NCBI GenBank assembly: GCA_964444375.1
Contig: CAYUGX010000331.1
Coordinates: 1 to 5,157, forward strand
DNA: 5,157 bases
Direction of reading: 5' to 3'
Source of the DNA: JABHCC01 sp964444375
GTDB lineage: Bacteria; Bacteroidota; Bacteroidia; Bacteroidales; UBA12481
In this document: in pieces, positions 1-5,157 of the stretch
How positions within the stretch are numbered: position 1 is the first letter of the stretch
Layout of the letters: every line of letters begins with the position of its first letter
Translations under genes and position numbers: made by a program
The notes under the pieces: generated by a model
Seen by the model: the letters and a program-made list of their open reading frames with translations, nothing else
The model's database searches: none
Told to the model about the DNA's origin: nothing

Positions 1-676
1 CAAGAGGTTTGTGTTGTTTCCCGAAAAATCGGGCCGCTTTTGACCATGGACGCGATTGCCACGCCTCCTCAAAGCCTTCCACGACCGCCTCGAAGGTCTG
101 GCGGAACGTCAGCCACACGAACATGTGACGGCTGTATACAGCCGTGAAGATCAGCGCCCACAACGTCCGCTTCTGGCCCGGCCCCTCCCAGGTGACCACC
201 CCCATGCGACCGAAGTCCACCTGTAGCTCCTGGCCCGGCTCGCAATCATCCACGCGGACCGTAGGCTTCTTTCCTCCGAACCTGAGTTCCTCCGTGGCGA
301 ACCGATGGAGCGTCCGGTACGGTATGTCTTCGCCAGTAGAGTGCTTCAGCAGCTTCCGTACCTTCGTCAGCCGCAGGCCCAGGTCCACCTTCGCTTGCAG
401 AAACTCCCGGTGCTCCTGACACAGCTTCCACGTCTGCCCTCGAACTCCCGGGCCGCGCGGGCGCACCTCTTCCGCTACCATGCCGATCAGCTCGTCGGTT
501 AGTTGCTCCTCGCCGCCATCCCGCTCCAGTCCGCATCCCTCAGCGGCCTTCACATACCGACGCACCGTCTTCCGGTCCGCTGGGCCGTCTCGGGCGATGG
601 CTCGAAAGCTCTCTCCTCCCAACCAACGTCTCAGAATCTCTTTCAGTTCGATCACGTGCACCTCCCGAAATGCCAT
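1..676 (-). CDS. istA: IS21-family transposase IstA, N-terminal part (3' end outside window or disrupted)
   Basis: IstA is the DDE transposase of IS21 elements. It binds the terminal repeats and joins the element to new DNA with the help of IstB. The ATG at 676-674 has a consensus GGAGGT 6 nt upstream, which fixes the start. The visible 225 residues hold an N-terminal helix-turn-helix (about 9-45, with SFRAIARDGPADRKTVRRYV), a second helical DNA-binding region (about 90-130), and the beginning of the RNase H-like catalytic core with ELQVDFGRMG, whose D154 is the expected first catalytic Asp. The segment TFEAVVEGFEEAW (194-206) is also typical. Family members normally continue with an FFGG..PDN block carrying the second Asp. 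Here residues 207-225 do not match, although the frame stays open to position 2. Either the gene is truncated by another rearrangement at about position 58 or this is a divergent stretch. The family call is secure; intactness is doubtful. Confidence 0.85.
   Translation of the reverse strand, partial: MAFREVHVIELKEILRRWLGGESFRAIARDGPADRKTVRRYVKAAEGCGLERDGGEEQLTDELIGMVAEEVRPRGPGVRGQTWKLCQEHREFLQAKVDLGLRLTKVRKLLKHSTGEDIPYRTLHRFATEELRFGGKKPTVRVDDCEPGQELQVDFGRMGVVTWEGPGQKRTLWALIFTAVYSRHMFVWLTFRQTFEAVVEGFEEAWQSRPWSKAARFFGKQHKPL
20..33. repeat. Short hairpin in the region where istA loses family similarity
   Basis: CCCGA (20-24) and TCGGG (29-33) form a 5-bp stem with an AAAA loop; CCGCTTTT follows on the plus strand. 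It lies in the stretch where the transposase frame no longer resembles IstA, so it may belong to foreign sequence joined to the broken element. The stem is short and could be chance. Confidence 0.25.
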
Positions 677-752
677 GCCGATACCTCCGCTCTTGAGTGT
701 CCGCAGAAGTAGATAGCACGACTTCTCGGTCGCCCCGATTCTCCGCGCACCA

Positions 753-883
753 GGTGGTCCCATACCTGGCGACCCGCTGGTCCCTTACGTGGCGAAGAGG
801 TGGTCCCATATCTGGCCAACTGCCGGTCCCATGCTGCTGGCCAGAACGGCTCCGGGGTGGTCCCATGCTTCTGGCGAACGACA
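753..883 (-). repeat. Five-copy terminal repeat array of the IS21-like element
   Basis: Read on the plus strand, five copies of a motif near GGTGGTCCCATACCTGGCGA occur at 753-772, 776-795, 799-818, 823-843 and 856-877. The start-to-start spacing is 23, 23, 24 and 33 bp. The invariant core is GGTCCC followed by T-A or A-T-rich bases and CTGGC/GTGGC. The two outermost copies have one or two extra bases in the middle (CATGCTGCTGGCCA and CATGCTTCTGGCGA). The near two-helical-turn spacing puts the copies on the same DNA face. In IS21-type elements such repeats are transposase binding sites; that role is inferred here. The last copy is followed by ACGACA, which gives the TGTCGT tip of the element at 883. 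Confidence 0.8.
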
Positions 884-1491
884 GGCTGGGCGACTCCAGG
901 ATTAGGCGACTTCTGGAGGGCACGCGGGAAATCGACATCTGCGCACGATTGGCCGACTACTTCGGGCCCTCAGCGCATTTGGCAGCGCAGGGCACCAGCG
1001 ACATCGACCTCCTGGTGTACGGCCCAACGATCAAGGCAGAAGTCAAGTACCTGATAAGACACATCAATCCGTGGGGAGACGTCCTCAAGGATTGGAATTG
1101 GCTGCTCGGTGCGACCAACGCAGGGGGGGAGTTTGGCAGATGGGCGTGGTTGGTTTTCTGGCCGAGCGTGGCTCTGTATAAACTAACGGCTTGTCAAACA
1201 GTGTCGCGGGATCAAGACCAGCGGTATTCGCTCGGCGGGTTCGCTCCTTTCGTGACGTATACGGAGCCTCGTCTGCCGCCGAACGGGGTAAATCAGCAGT
1301 TGTTCTTCAAGACGACACCGCCGCGGCTTTCCTTCGTCTCCTTCAAGGGTGGAAAGACCGTCCGAGTAGAATTGGTCGGGGACCCAAAGCATCCACTCTG
1401 GTGCGCCCTCTACACCCGTTGTCTTTCTGCGGATGTGCCTTCCGGTGCCCACATCACCCGCATTGATGACCTCGCTATCGACCTGCGCTGA
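865..1491 (+). CDS. Putative PD-(D/E)XK-type nuclease-like protein, probably 5'-truncated by the IS
   Basis: I do not recognise a named family. From the ATG at 865 the product is 208 residues. Residues 45-62 read SDIDLLVYGPTIKAEVKY. An Asp-containing strand (D46/D48), a turn and then a strand with E59-x-K61 is the arrangement of the PD-(D/E)XK nuclease core, and a helix with acidic residues (E18, E22) precedes it. The rest is mixed alpha/beta, ending in IDDLAIDLR, with no signal peptide or membrane segment. The first six or seven codons (865-883) lie inside the last IS terminal repeat, so the start is supplied by the element and native sequence begins near residue 7. The frame is also open upstream to a GTG at 697, but that is IS sequence. 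The original N-terminus has probably been lost. The gene is convergent with the operon at 1588-3399. Whether it is expressed is unknown. The nuclease reading rests on one motif. Confidence 0.6.
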   Translation: MLLANDRLGDSRIRRLLEGTREIDICARLADYFGPSAHLAAQGTSDIDLLVYGPTIKAEVKYLIRHINPWGDVLKDWNWLLGATNAGGEFGRWAWLVFWPSVALYKLTACQTVSRDQDQRYSLGGFAPFVTYTEPRLPPNGVNQQLFFKTTPPRLSFVSFKGGKTVRVELVGDPKHPLWCALYTRCLSADVPSGAHITRIDDLAIDLR

Positions 1492-1539
1492 CAGGCTGTC
1501 TCGGGAAAGCCTCGGCAAAGCCACCGGTTCAACCCTCTC

Positions 1540-1587
1540 GTTGCTGCTTTGACGCAGAGTCCTTCCTCAGACTGGAACATCAGCAAC
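1540..1587. terminator. Weak inverted repeat between convergent genes
   Basis: GTTGCTG at 1540-1546 is exactly complementary to CAGCAAC at 1581-1587, immediately after the stop codon of the minus-strand operon. The loop is 34 nt, with only short extra pairing inside, and there is no T tract in either direction. The position between two convergent stop codons fits a shared terminator, but the structure is too weak to call with confidence. Confidence 0.2.
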
Positions 1588-2829
1588 CTACTCAGTCGGA
1601 GACCAGCAGCACCGCAACCCGAGTTCGGCGGAGTTCGTGTCTGGATACCAATAATGTCTAGCGGAAGTCCTGGTGTACTTCGCACGATAGTTGTAGGAGC
1701 CACCCCGCACGACGAACGGTCCATCGCAGGATGGCCCCTTGGGATTCTGCCTCGGACTATCCCGGTAATACTTGTAGCTGTAACAATCGGAGACCCACTC
1801 CCATACGTTGCCGGCCATGTCGAGAGCGCCATACGGGCTTGCACCGAGAGGCTTTGACCCTACTGACTGAGGACCTTTGTCGTCACAGTCGGTGACAACT
1901 GCAAGCTCACAAGACACTGGACCATTGCCCCAGGGATAAAAGCGCTGGTCACTGCCGCGAGCTGCCTTTTCCCACTCGGCAGACGTGCAGAGCCGCTTTC
2001 CCGCCCACTTGCAGAAGGCACTCGCCTGATACCAATCGACACAGTTTGCTGGATGGCTCCCCTTGTCTGTTTCCGCCCAGGTACAGTTTCCACCGGCCTT
2101 CGGTGCCGTGCATGTTCCGGCATTGACACATGCCTTGAAATCATCCTGCGTCACCTCAGTCTTGTCGACGAAGAAACCATCCATGAATACTTCGTGGAGC
2201 GGACCATCCGAAGAACTGCAGTATTTCTCCTCTCGACCGAATTCCCCGGTTCCACAACCCATGTGGAACCGTCCGGAGCGGACAGGAGTCATGTTCGCTA
2301 GCCTCTTCAATTCCCGCGCAAGCTCCTCTCTTCTGGGCACCATGGCTTCTGCTTCCTTCTGGACTTCCGCAGTCTTCTCCGCATGCAGCTTTCTGCTGGC
2401 ATCAGCGGCTGCCTTGGCCTTGGAGTGATCGGTCGCTGCCTGATTGAAGGCCTCCGTATCTGCCGCTAGTCGCCGGATTTCCTCAATCGTCCTTTCAATG
2501 GCCTCGGTGCGTTCGGTGACAAGCCCTTCCGCCACTTCTGTCTTCGCCCGCTCGGTTCCCTGCTCAGTCACCGTTTCCTGTATGGTCCGGTACAGGACGT
2601 AAGCCGCAGTGCCCAGGGCGATAGCCCCGAGTACAAGCGCGACGAATGCACCAACGCGAACCACTTTTCCGAGTTCGACCCGCGGCCTGGACGAGCGTTC
2701 AGCCTGAGCTTGTTCCAGTCGCCCAGCAGGAATATCATCTCCGGTCAGGTCCGCATGGCAGTGCCTACACTTGACTGCCACAGACTTGATGGGTTCACAA
2801 CAGTAGGGGCACTGCGTTCTTGTTGCCAT
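1588..2829 (-). CDS. Zinc-ribbon / membrane-anchored FGE-sulfatase (SUMF1-like) domain protein
   Basis: The 413-residue product has four parts. A zinc ribbon has C7/C10 and C21/C24 as CxxC pairs. One transmembrane helix spans about 57-80, preceded by Arg/Lys, which predicts cytoplasmic N-terminus and outside C-terminus. A Glu/Ala/Lys-rich coiled coil runs from about 83 to 178. The FGE-sulfatase domain spans about 181-410, with GRFHMG (186-191), TEVTQDDFKACV (224-235), CVDWYQASAFCKWAGKRL (263-280), YPWGN (298-302), DMAGNVWEWVSD (337-348), VVRGGSY (373-379) and LGLRC. True formylglycine-generating enzymes have two copper-binding cysteines shortly after RGGS; here that segment (NYRAKYTRTSAR) has none, so sulfatase-activating activity is unlikely. 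The domain carries 14 cysteines, which fits disulfides in the periplasm. A binding or structural role is inferred. The ATG follows the upstream gene's stop by 12 nt, and its GAGGT overlaps or abuts that TAG, so the two genes are co-transcribed and probably translationally coupled. Confidence 0.92.
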   Translation of the reverse strand: MATRTQCPYCCEPIKSVAVKCRHCHADLTGDDIPAGRLEQAQAERSSRPRVELGKVVRVGAFVALVLGAIALGTAAYVLYRTIQETVTEQGTERAKTEVAEGLVTERTEAIERTIEEIRRLAADTEAFNQAATDHSKAKAAADASRKLHAEKTAEVQKEAEAMVPRREELARELKRLANMTPVRSGRFHMGCGTGEFGREEKYCSSSDGPLHEVFMDGFFVDKTEVTQDDFKACVNAGTCTAPKAGGNCTWAETDKGSHPANCVDWYQASAFCKWAGKRLCTSAEWEKAARGSDQRFYPWGNGPVSCELAVVTDCDDKGPQSVGSKPLGASPYGALDMAGNVWEWVSDCYSYKYYRDSPRQNPKGPSCDGPFVVRGGSYNYRAKYTRTSARHYWYPDTNSAELGLRCCWSPTE

Positions 2830-2841
2830 GGGTCAATACCT

Positions 2842-3399
2842 CTACTTGATCGAGTCGAGCAGTTGTTGGAGTTCTCTCTCCTGCCGCTGAAGAGTGATTC
2901 TTTCTTCCTTGAGCCCCGCTTCGGCCTCAGCAAGTGCGGCCTTTGCTGCATTCGCACTCCGCTCTGCCTTCCCCCTGGCCTCTTCCGCTTCCCGACTGCT
3001 TGCGTCAGCTTCTGCTCTGGCTGACTCGTGTTTCGTCTGAGACCCTCGCAGCACGTCTAGTTCCTCAGCCTTCCTCTCCGCCAGAGCCTCCCCTGAAATG
3101 CGAAGAGCTGTTTGCGCACTCAAAGCCTCTTCCGCAGCATTCAGTTCTGTGCGCATGCTCCAAAAGAAGTAGCCAGAGGCTCCGCACAGTAGGATAGCCA
3201 GAGTTATGGCTAGCCAAGAATATTTGGCGCCGGACGCCCGATGCCCGGCTTCTTCAGGAACTGCCTCCGCTCGCGGGACCTCCAACTCAGGAGCGCTGTC
3301 CGCTAGCTCCGGCAGCGTTGATTTGCAGTGCTTGCATCGAATGGCCAGCCGGTGGATCTTCTCTCCACACAGGGGACATGCCTTCGTTCTTGGACTCAT
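2842..3399 (-). CDS. Zinc-ribbon, single-pass membrane, coiled-coil protein (partner of the downstream FGE-domain gene)
   Basis: This 185-residue protein of unknown function is the first gene of the operon. It has a zinc ribbon (C8/C11 and C22/C25, with CPLCGEKIHRLAIRCKHC), an acidic Pro/Ala/Glu-rich linker (about 30-56), one transmembrane helix (about 61-80) and a heptad-like Glu/Ala/Arg coiled coil to the C-terminus (about 83-182, ending LQRQERELQQLLDSIK). The order matches the first ~178 residues of its neighbour without the FGE domain, and the zinc ribbons are similar (CPYCCEPIKSVAVKCRHC in the neighbour), so the two look like diverged duplicates. The start at 3399 is supported by AAGGAG seven nt upstream. 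I infer inner-membrane insertion with the zinc ribbon in the cytoplasm, and possible hetero-oligomer formation through the coiled coils. No enzymatic motif is visible. Confidence 0.9.
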   Translation of the reverse strand: MSPRTKACPLCGEKIHRLAIRCKHCKSTLPELADSAPELEVPRAEAVPEEAGHRASGAKYSWLAITLAILLCGASGYFFWSMRTELNAAEEALSAQTALRISGEALAERKAEELDVLRGSQTKHESARAEADASSREAEEARGKAERSANAAKAALAEAEAGLKEERITLQRQERELQQLLDSIK

Positions 3400-3417
3400 T
3401 CCAGATCTCCTTCTTTC

Positions 3418-3663
3418 ATGTCGTCTGCAGGCCGTAGCGTGTCTTGGTCTCGACTTCGCTCCCAGAATGCGGAAAGTGCGGCCGCTACCTTGCCTACTGA
3501 CATTGCCATCCCGCTTGAGAACCGCATTCAGGGTAATATCCCAGCAAAACTAATGCAAGAACTTCCCGGACTTCGCTGGTTTGCACTCCGCTACACGTCC
3601 CGTGATCCGCAAGAACTCCCATGGAGGAGGATGTCAACAGGGCGCAGCTTTCCTCCCATGTAA
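3418..3663 (+). CDS. Small hypothetical protein or C-terminal gene remnant
   Basis: This 81-residue plus-strand frame lies upstream of, and divergent from, the membrane-protein operon. The N-terminal ~30 residues are low-complexity Ser/Arg. The remainder (including IPLENRIQGNIPAKLMQELP and LRWFALRYTSRDPQELPWRR) looks like folded protein, with hydrophobic and proline-punctuated segments. There is no good ribosome-binding site before the ATG at 3418, and the frame also stays open further upstream, antisense to the operon. It may be the tail of a formerly longer gene whose 5' part was lost, or a chance ORF. I recognise no family. Confidence 0.3.
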   Translation: MSSAGRSVSWSRLRSQNAESAAATLPTDIAIPLENRIQGNIPAKLMQELPGLRWFALRYTSRDPQELPWRRMSTGRSFPPM

Positions 3664-3764
3664 GACATGAAATGCTGCAGCGACCGACCAAACATGTCGC
3701 GTTCCGTGGAGTGAAATAGGTTGACGCGCGCACCCATTCCGGTGGCCCCATCGCCAACGGATTT

Positions 3765-3770
3765 GGGAGG
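3765..3770 (+). promoter_or_regulatory. Strong ribosome-binding site for the start at 3777
   Basis: GGGAGG lies 6 nt before ATG at 3777. It is the best plus-strand ribosome-binding site in the right half of the window. It marks a genuine ancestral start codon even though the reading frame behind it is now broken. Confidence 0.6.
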
Positions 3771-3776
3771 TGTGTC

Positions 3777-4277
3777 ATGGCATTCTGGAAGCGCAGTAAG
3801 AAGGGAAAGGACGAGAACGGAGCGGGTGACTCGAGGGGGCTGGCGGGAGACCGCCGCTGGAGCTGAAGGCGCCGCCCTCTCGTGGGAGAAGAGGTAGGTG
3901 CCAGGCACCGCTGGAGCTGAAACTGGCGGCGCTGGATGGCCTGGCGCAGGGCGTGGTCCGCAGAAACTCATCCGGGCCCCGACCAGGGAGATGGGGGGAG
4001 CAAAGACGGGTTGAATCGGCGAAGAGAACGTGCAATTCGAGCGGCGAAATGAGTATTAGGAGAGCGATTTGACGGCGGTTGCGACAGACCGGACAGAGCT
4101 CAGGCGGCGAGCAAGGAAGGTCCGCTGTCTGTTCGCACCGGTCTACGCTACAGCCCGGTAGTCATGGTGGAGTCCTCCGCAGATGGGACGGGCGACGAGC
4201 TTGCCGCCGACGGGCTTTTCTCCGTCGAGTTCGGGCGGTGGGTCAGGAATCCCGCGGATTCCCTTGTGAGGAAGTAA
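3777..4277 (+). pseudogene. Decayed gene start: coding-like fragments in shifting frames
   Basis: From the ATG at 3777 the frame reads MAFWKRSKKGKDENGAGDSR, a charged, cytosolic-looking N-terminus, and stops at 3864. Protein-like sequence then appears in another frame: PLELKAPP (from 3854) and PLELKLAALDGLAQGVV (from 3908), running to a TGA at about 4070. The original frame is open again from 4053 to a TAA at 4275, giving an acidic stretch with TGDELAADGLFSVEFGRWV and ending NPADSLVRK. Frame switching with a good start and no intact long ORF on either strand is what a gene with several indels looks like. The same frame continues past the TAA into the next entry, so 3777-5057 may be one former gene of about 430 codons. 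I recognise no family. The alternative is unrelated non-coding GC-rich DNA. Confidence 0.4.
3854..3921 (+). repeat. 14-bp direct repeat, two copies 54 bp apart, with a palindrome between
   Basis: CCGCTGGAGCTGAA occurs at 3854-3867 and 3908-3921. The 54-bp offset keeps both copies in the same reading frame (PLELK twice). Just before the second copy, and overlapping its first two bases, is the 13-bp perfect palindrome GGTGCC-A-GGCACC (3897-3909). This could be an internal protein repeat in the decayed gene or a duplication scar; nothing else in the window matches it. Confidence 0.5.
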
Positions 4278-4349
4278 TGCCACTCGACCCTTGATGACCA
4301 CGAGGCATTTCTTGCAGCCCTTCCTTCCGAGAGTTTCGGCCGGTGGGAT

Positions 4350-5057
4350 TTGTGGCTCTGCGACATGGAACGCTGGTCTTGTACGAGACGACTGGTTTCG
4401 CCGCTCCCCCGCAGCTTCGTTTCGGTGCGTCCACCTGGCAAAGATGGGCGTTCTTTCCTGGACCCTCGGTTAGCTGCACTCGTGCAAGGAGCGGAGCAGC
4501 ACACCCCGAGCGTGACGGTCGGAATGGCCGCTGCAGAAGGAATGATTTGTCGAATCGGCGCCGAAGACGGTTCCATTGGTCTATCGTTTCACACTCCTCT
4601 ATCGGCCCCGACCTTCAAGCACCCGCTCGTTCTGCGTGACGGACTGGTTATTGTTCAGTGGCCAGAGCAGATTCTCCTTGTTTATTGTCGGGAGCGGCGA
4701 GTGGCAAGGATAGCGTTCGGCTCAGGTCCTGTGGCTGTTGTCCCTCTGGGTGAGATTGGCCAGGGAGGGCCGCACTGGAACGACTCAGAGATTTCGGACC
4801 CCGAGGTTTCAATCGAAGTCGTAGTCCCGGCCCGCCCGCAGCGCTCAATTGCCCCTAGTCTCGCGCAGGTCTTTTTTCGCCACGGCCCATCCGAATTTCC
4901 GGAATCATGGAATATCAGACACTTACACATTTCGGACCCGAGCGCGAGTTTGAACGACCCAGGTACTCACCGAAAGTCCGGTTTCAAACTTCGGGCCAAC
5001 AGAGAATGGGGCGATGGTCCGGAAACCCAGGCGGCAAGCGGGTTTGCGGCGTTTTGA
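4350..5057 (+). CDS. Hypothetical protein, possibly the 3' part of a decayed gene
   Basis: This is the longest plus-strand frame in the right half, at 235 codons from a TTG at 4350; the frame is open from 4278, just after a TAA. Residues ~37-160 look genuinely coding, with alternating hydrophobic strands (for example HPLVLRDGLVIVQWPEQILL at 91-110, then VARIAFGSGPVAVVPLGE and SIEVVVPARP), suggesting a beta-rich fold. The first ~35 residues are Arg/Pro/Ser-rich and unconvincing. Over the same bases the neighbouring frame from 4343 gives a more natural sequence (VALRHGTLVLYETTGFAAPP), which suggests a frameshift near 4450-4475. No start in this frame has a good ribosome-binding site. There is no signal peptide, membrane helix or recognised motif. 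It may be a real gene with a displaced start, or the end of the pseudogene that begins at 3777. Confidence 0.45.
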   Translation: MWLCDMERWSCTRRLVSPLPRSFVSVRPPGKDGRSFLDPRLAALVQGAEQHTPSVTVGMAAAEGMICRIGAEDGSIGLSFHTPLSAPTFKHPLVLRDGLVIVQWPEQILLVYCRERRVARIAFGSGPVAVVPLGEIGQGGPHWNDSEISDPEVSIEVVVPARPQRSIAPSLAQVFFRHGPSEFPESWNIRHLHISDPSASLNDPGTHRKSGFKLRANREWGDGPETQAASGFAAF

Positions 5058-5133
5058 AAACGGACCTTCGCTAACTGGAGAAAGTTCGAACCCAGTCCCG
5101 TTCCCTCCACCGATCAGACATTATCGAACGTCT

Positions 5134-5153
5134 CTGCACCGCAAAGGGTGCAG
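5134..5153. repeat. Hairpin at the window edge
   Basis: CTGCACC (5134-5140) pairs perfectly with GGTGCAG (5147-5153) around a 6-nt loop, 76 bp after the stop at 5057. It could be a terminator for the upstream gene or the edge of a repeat element. The four bases that follow are not a T tract and the window then ends, so its type cannot be decided. Confidence 0.35.
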
Positions 5154-5157
5154 TGCG

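Larger units (their letters stand above)
1..883 (-). mobile_element. IS21-family insertion sequence, partial (left end plus 5' part of istA)
   Basis: This is the end of an IS21-like element read from right to left. From the tip inward it has a TGTCG terminus at 883, five related sub-terminal repeats (753-877), a short leader and then the istA transposase gene, which runs off the window edge. IS21 elements typically begin with TG, carry multiple terminal repeats bound by the transposase and encode IstA then the ATPase IstB; that is family knowledge. IstB and the other end are not in the window, so the target duplication cannot be checked. The exact outer boundary at 883 is inferred from the last repeat followed by ACA on the plus strand. 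The coding sequence departs from the family below about position 59, so the copy may be internally truncated. Confidence 0.8.

Noticed and set aside
697..864. N-terminal extension of the nuclease-like protein from a GTG at 697
   Set aside because: These bases are the IS leader and terminal repeats; the translation is a by-product of the repeat array.
753..877. CRISPR array
   Set aside because: The repeats are imperfect, nearly abut one another and leave only 3-12 nt between copies, and they sit at an IS21 end directly upstream of istA.
144..938. Other frames across the transposase and IS terminus on both strands
   Set aside because: They lie antisense or out of frame to istA, are Arg/Ser/Pro-rich, and lack ribosome-binding sites or family similarity.
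1588..1720. Possible diversity-generating retroelement variable region at the C-terminus of the FGE-like domain (RGGSYNYR..LGLRC)
   Set aside because: Such elements often target this fold, and the segment is rich in Tyr, Asn, Ser and Asp. However, no template repeat, reverse transcriptase or accessory gene is visible here, and most codons are not the adenine-derived type expected.
1410..1844. Minus-strand frame overlapping the 3' end of the FGE-domain gene
   Set aside because: It is out of frame with the clearly coding FGE-domain gene and extends antisense into the nuclease-like gene.
3721..3749. TTGACG as a -35 box for the gene starting at 3777
   Set aside because: No AT-rich -10 hexamer occurs at 16-18 bp, so a sigma-70-type promoter is not supported.
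3591..4035. Two overlapping minus-strand frames rich in Pro, Ala and Ser
   Set aside because: The composition is that of an antisense shadow of the acidic plus-strand coding fragments, and there is no supporting start signal.
4148..4576. Minus-strand frame opposite the 4350-5057 gene
   Set aside because: It is Ser/Arg/Pro-rich low-complexity sequence opposite a plus-strand frame with better protein character.

Overview
The window looks like accessory DNA from a GC-rich bacterium. The zinc-ribbon / membrane / coiled-coil proteins, one carrying an FGE-sulfatase (SUMF1-like) domain, are most reminiscent of Myxococcota (former Deltaproteobacteria). That placement is an inference from architecture; there is no rRNA or housekeeping marker to confirm it.

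Layout: (1) 1-883, minus strand: one end of an IS21-family insertion sequence. It holds the N-terminal half of the IstA transposase, with its HTH and first catalytic Asp, and a terminal block of five related ~20-bp repeats at 23-33 bp spacing, ending in the TGT...ACA-type tip at 883. The coding sequence stops resembling IstA about 60 bp from the window edge, so this copy may be broken. (2) 865-1491, plus strand: an unrecognised protein with a credible PD-(D/E)XK nuclease core. Its apparent start lies inside the IS terminal repeat, so the native 5' end was probably cut off by the insertion. (3) 1588-3399, minus strand: a compact two-gene operon, convergent with gene 2. Both products have a short N-terminal zinc ribbon, one transmembrane helix and a long coiled coil; the downstream one adds a cysteine-rich FGE-sulfatase domain that lacks the catalytic cysteine pair. 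(4) 3400-3776: a spacer with the operon's upstream region and one small doubtful plus-strand ORF. (5) 3777-5057, plus strand: a strong ribosome-binding site and start codon, followed by coding-like stretches that change frame and are broken by stops. This is probably one or two decayed genes, with a longer intact reading frame at 4350-5057. (6) 5058-5157: a short non-coding end containing a hairpin.

The operon is the most coherent functional unit. I infer that the two proteins sit side by side in the inner membrane, with zinc ribbons in the cytoplasm and coiled coils (plus the FGE-like domain) outside, and may associate through their coiled coils. The flanking IS and gene remnants suggest a region of frequent insertion and decay. 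No complete known defence, secretion or CRISPR system is visible.
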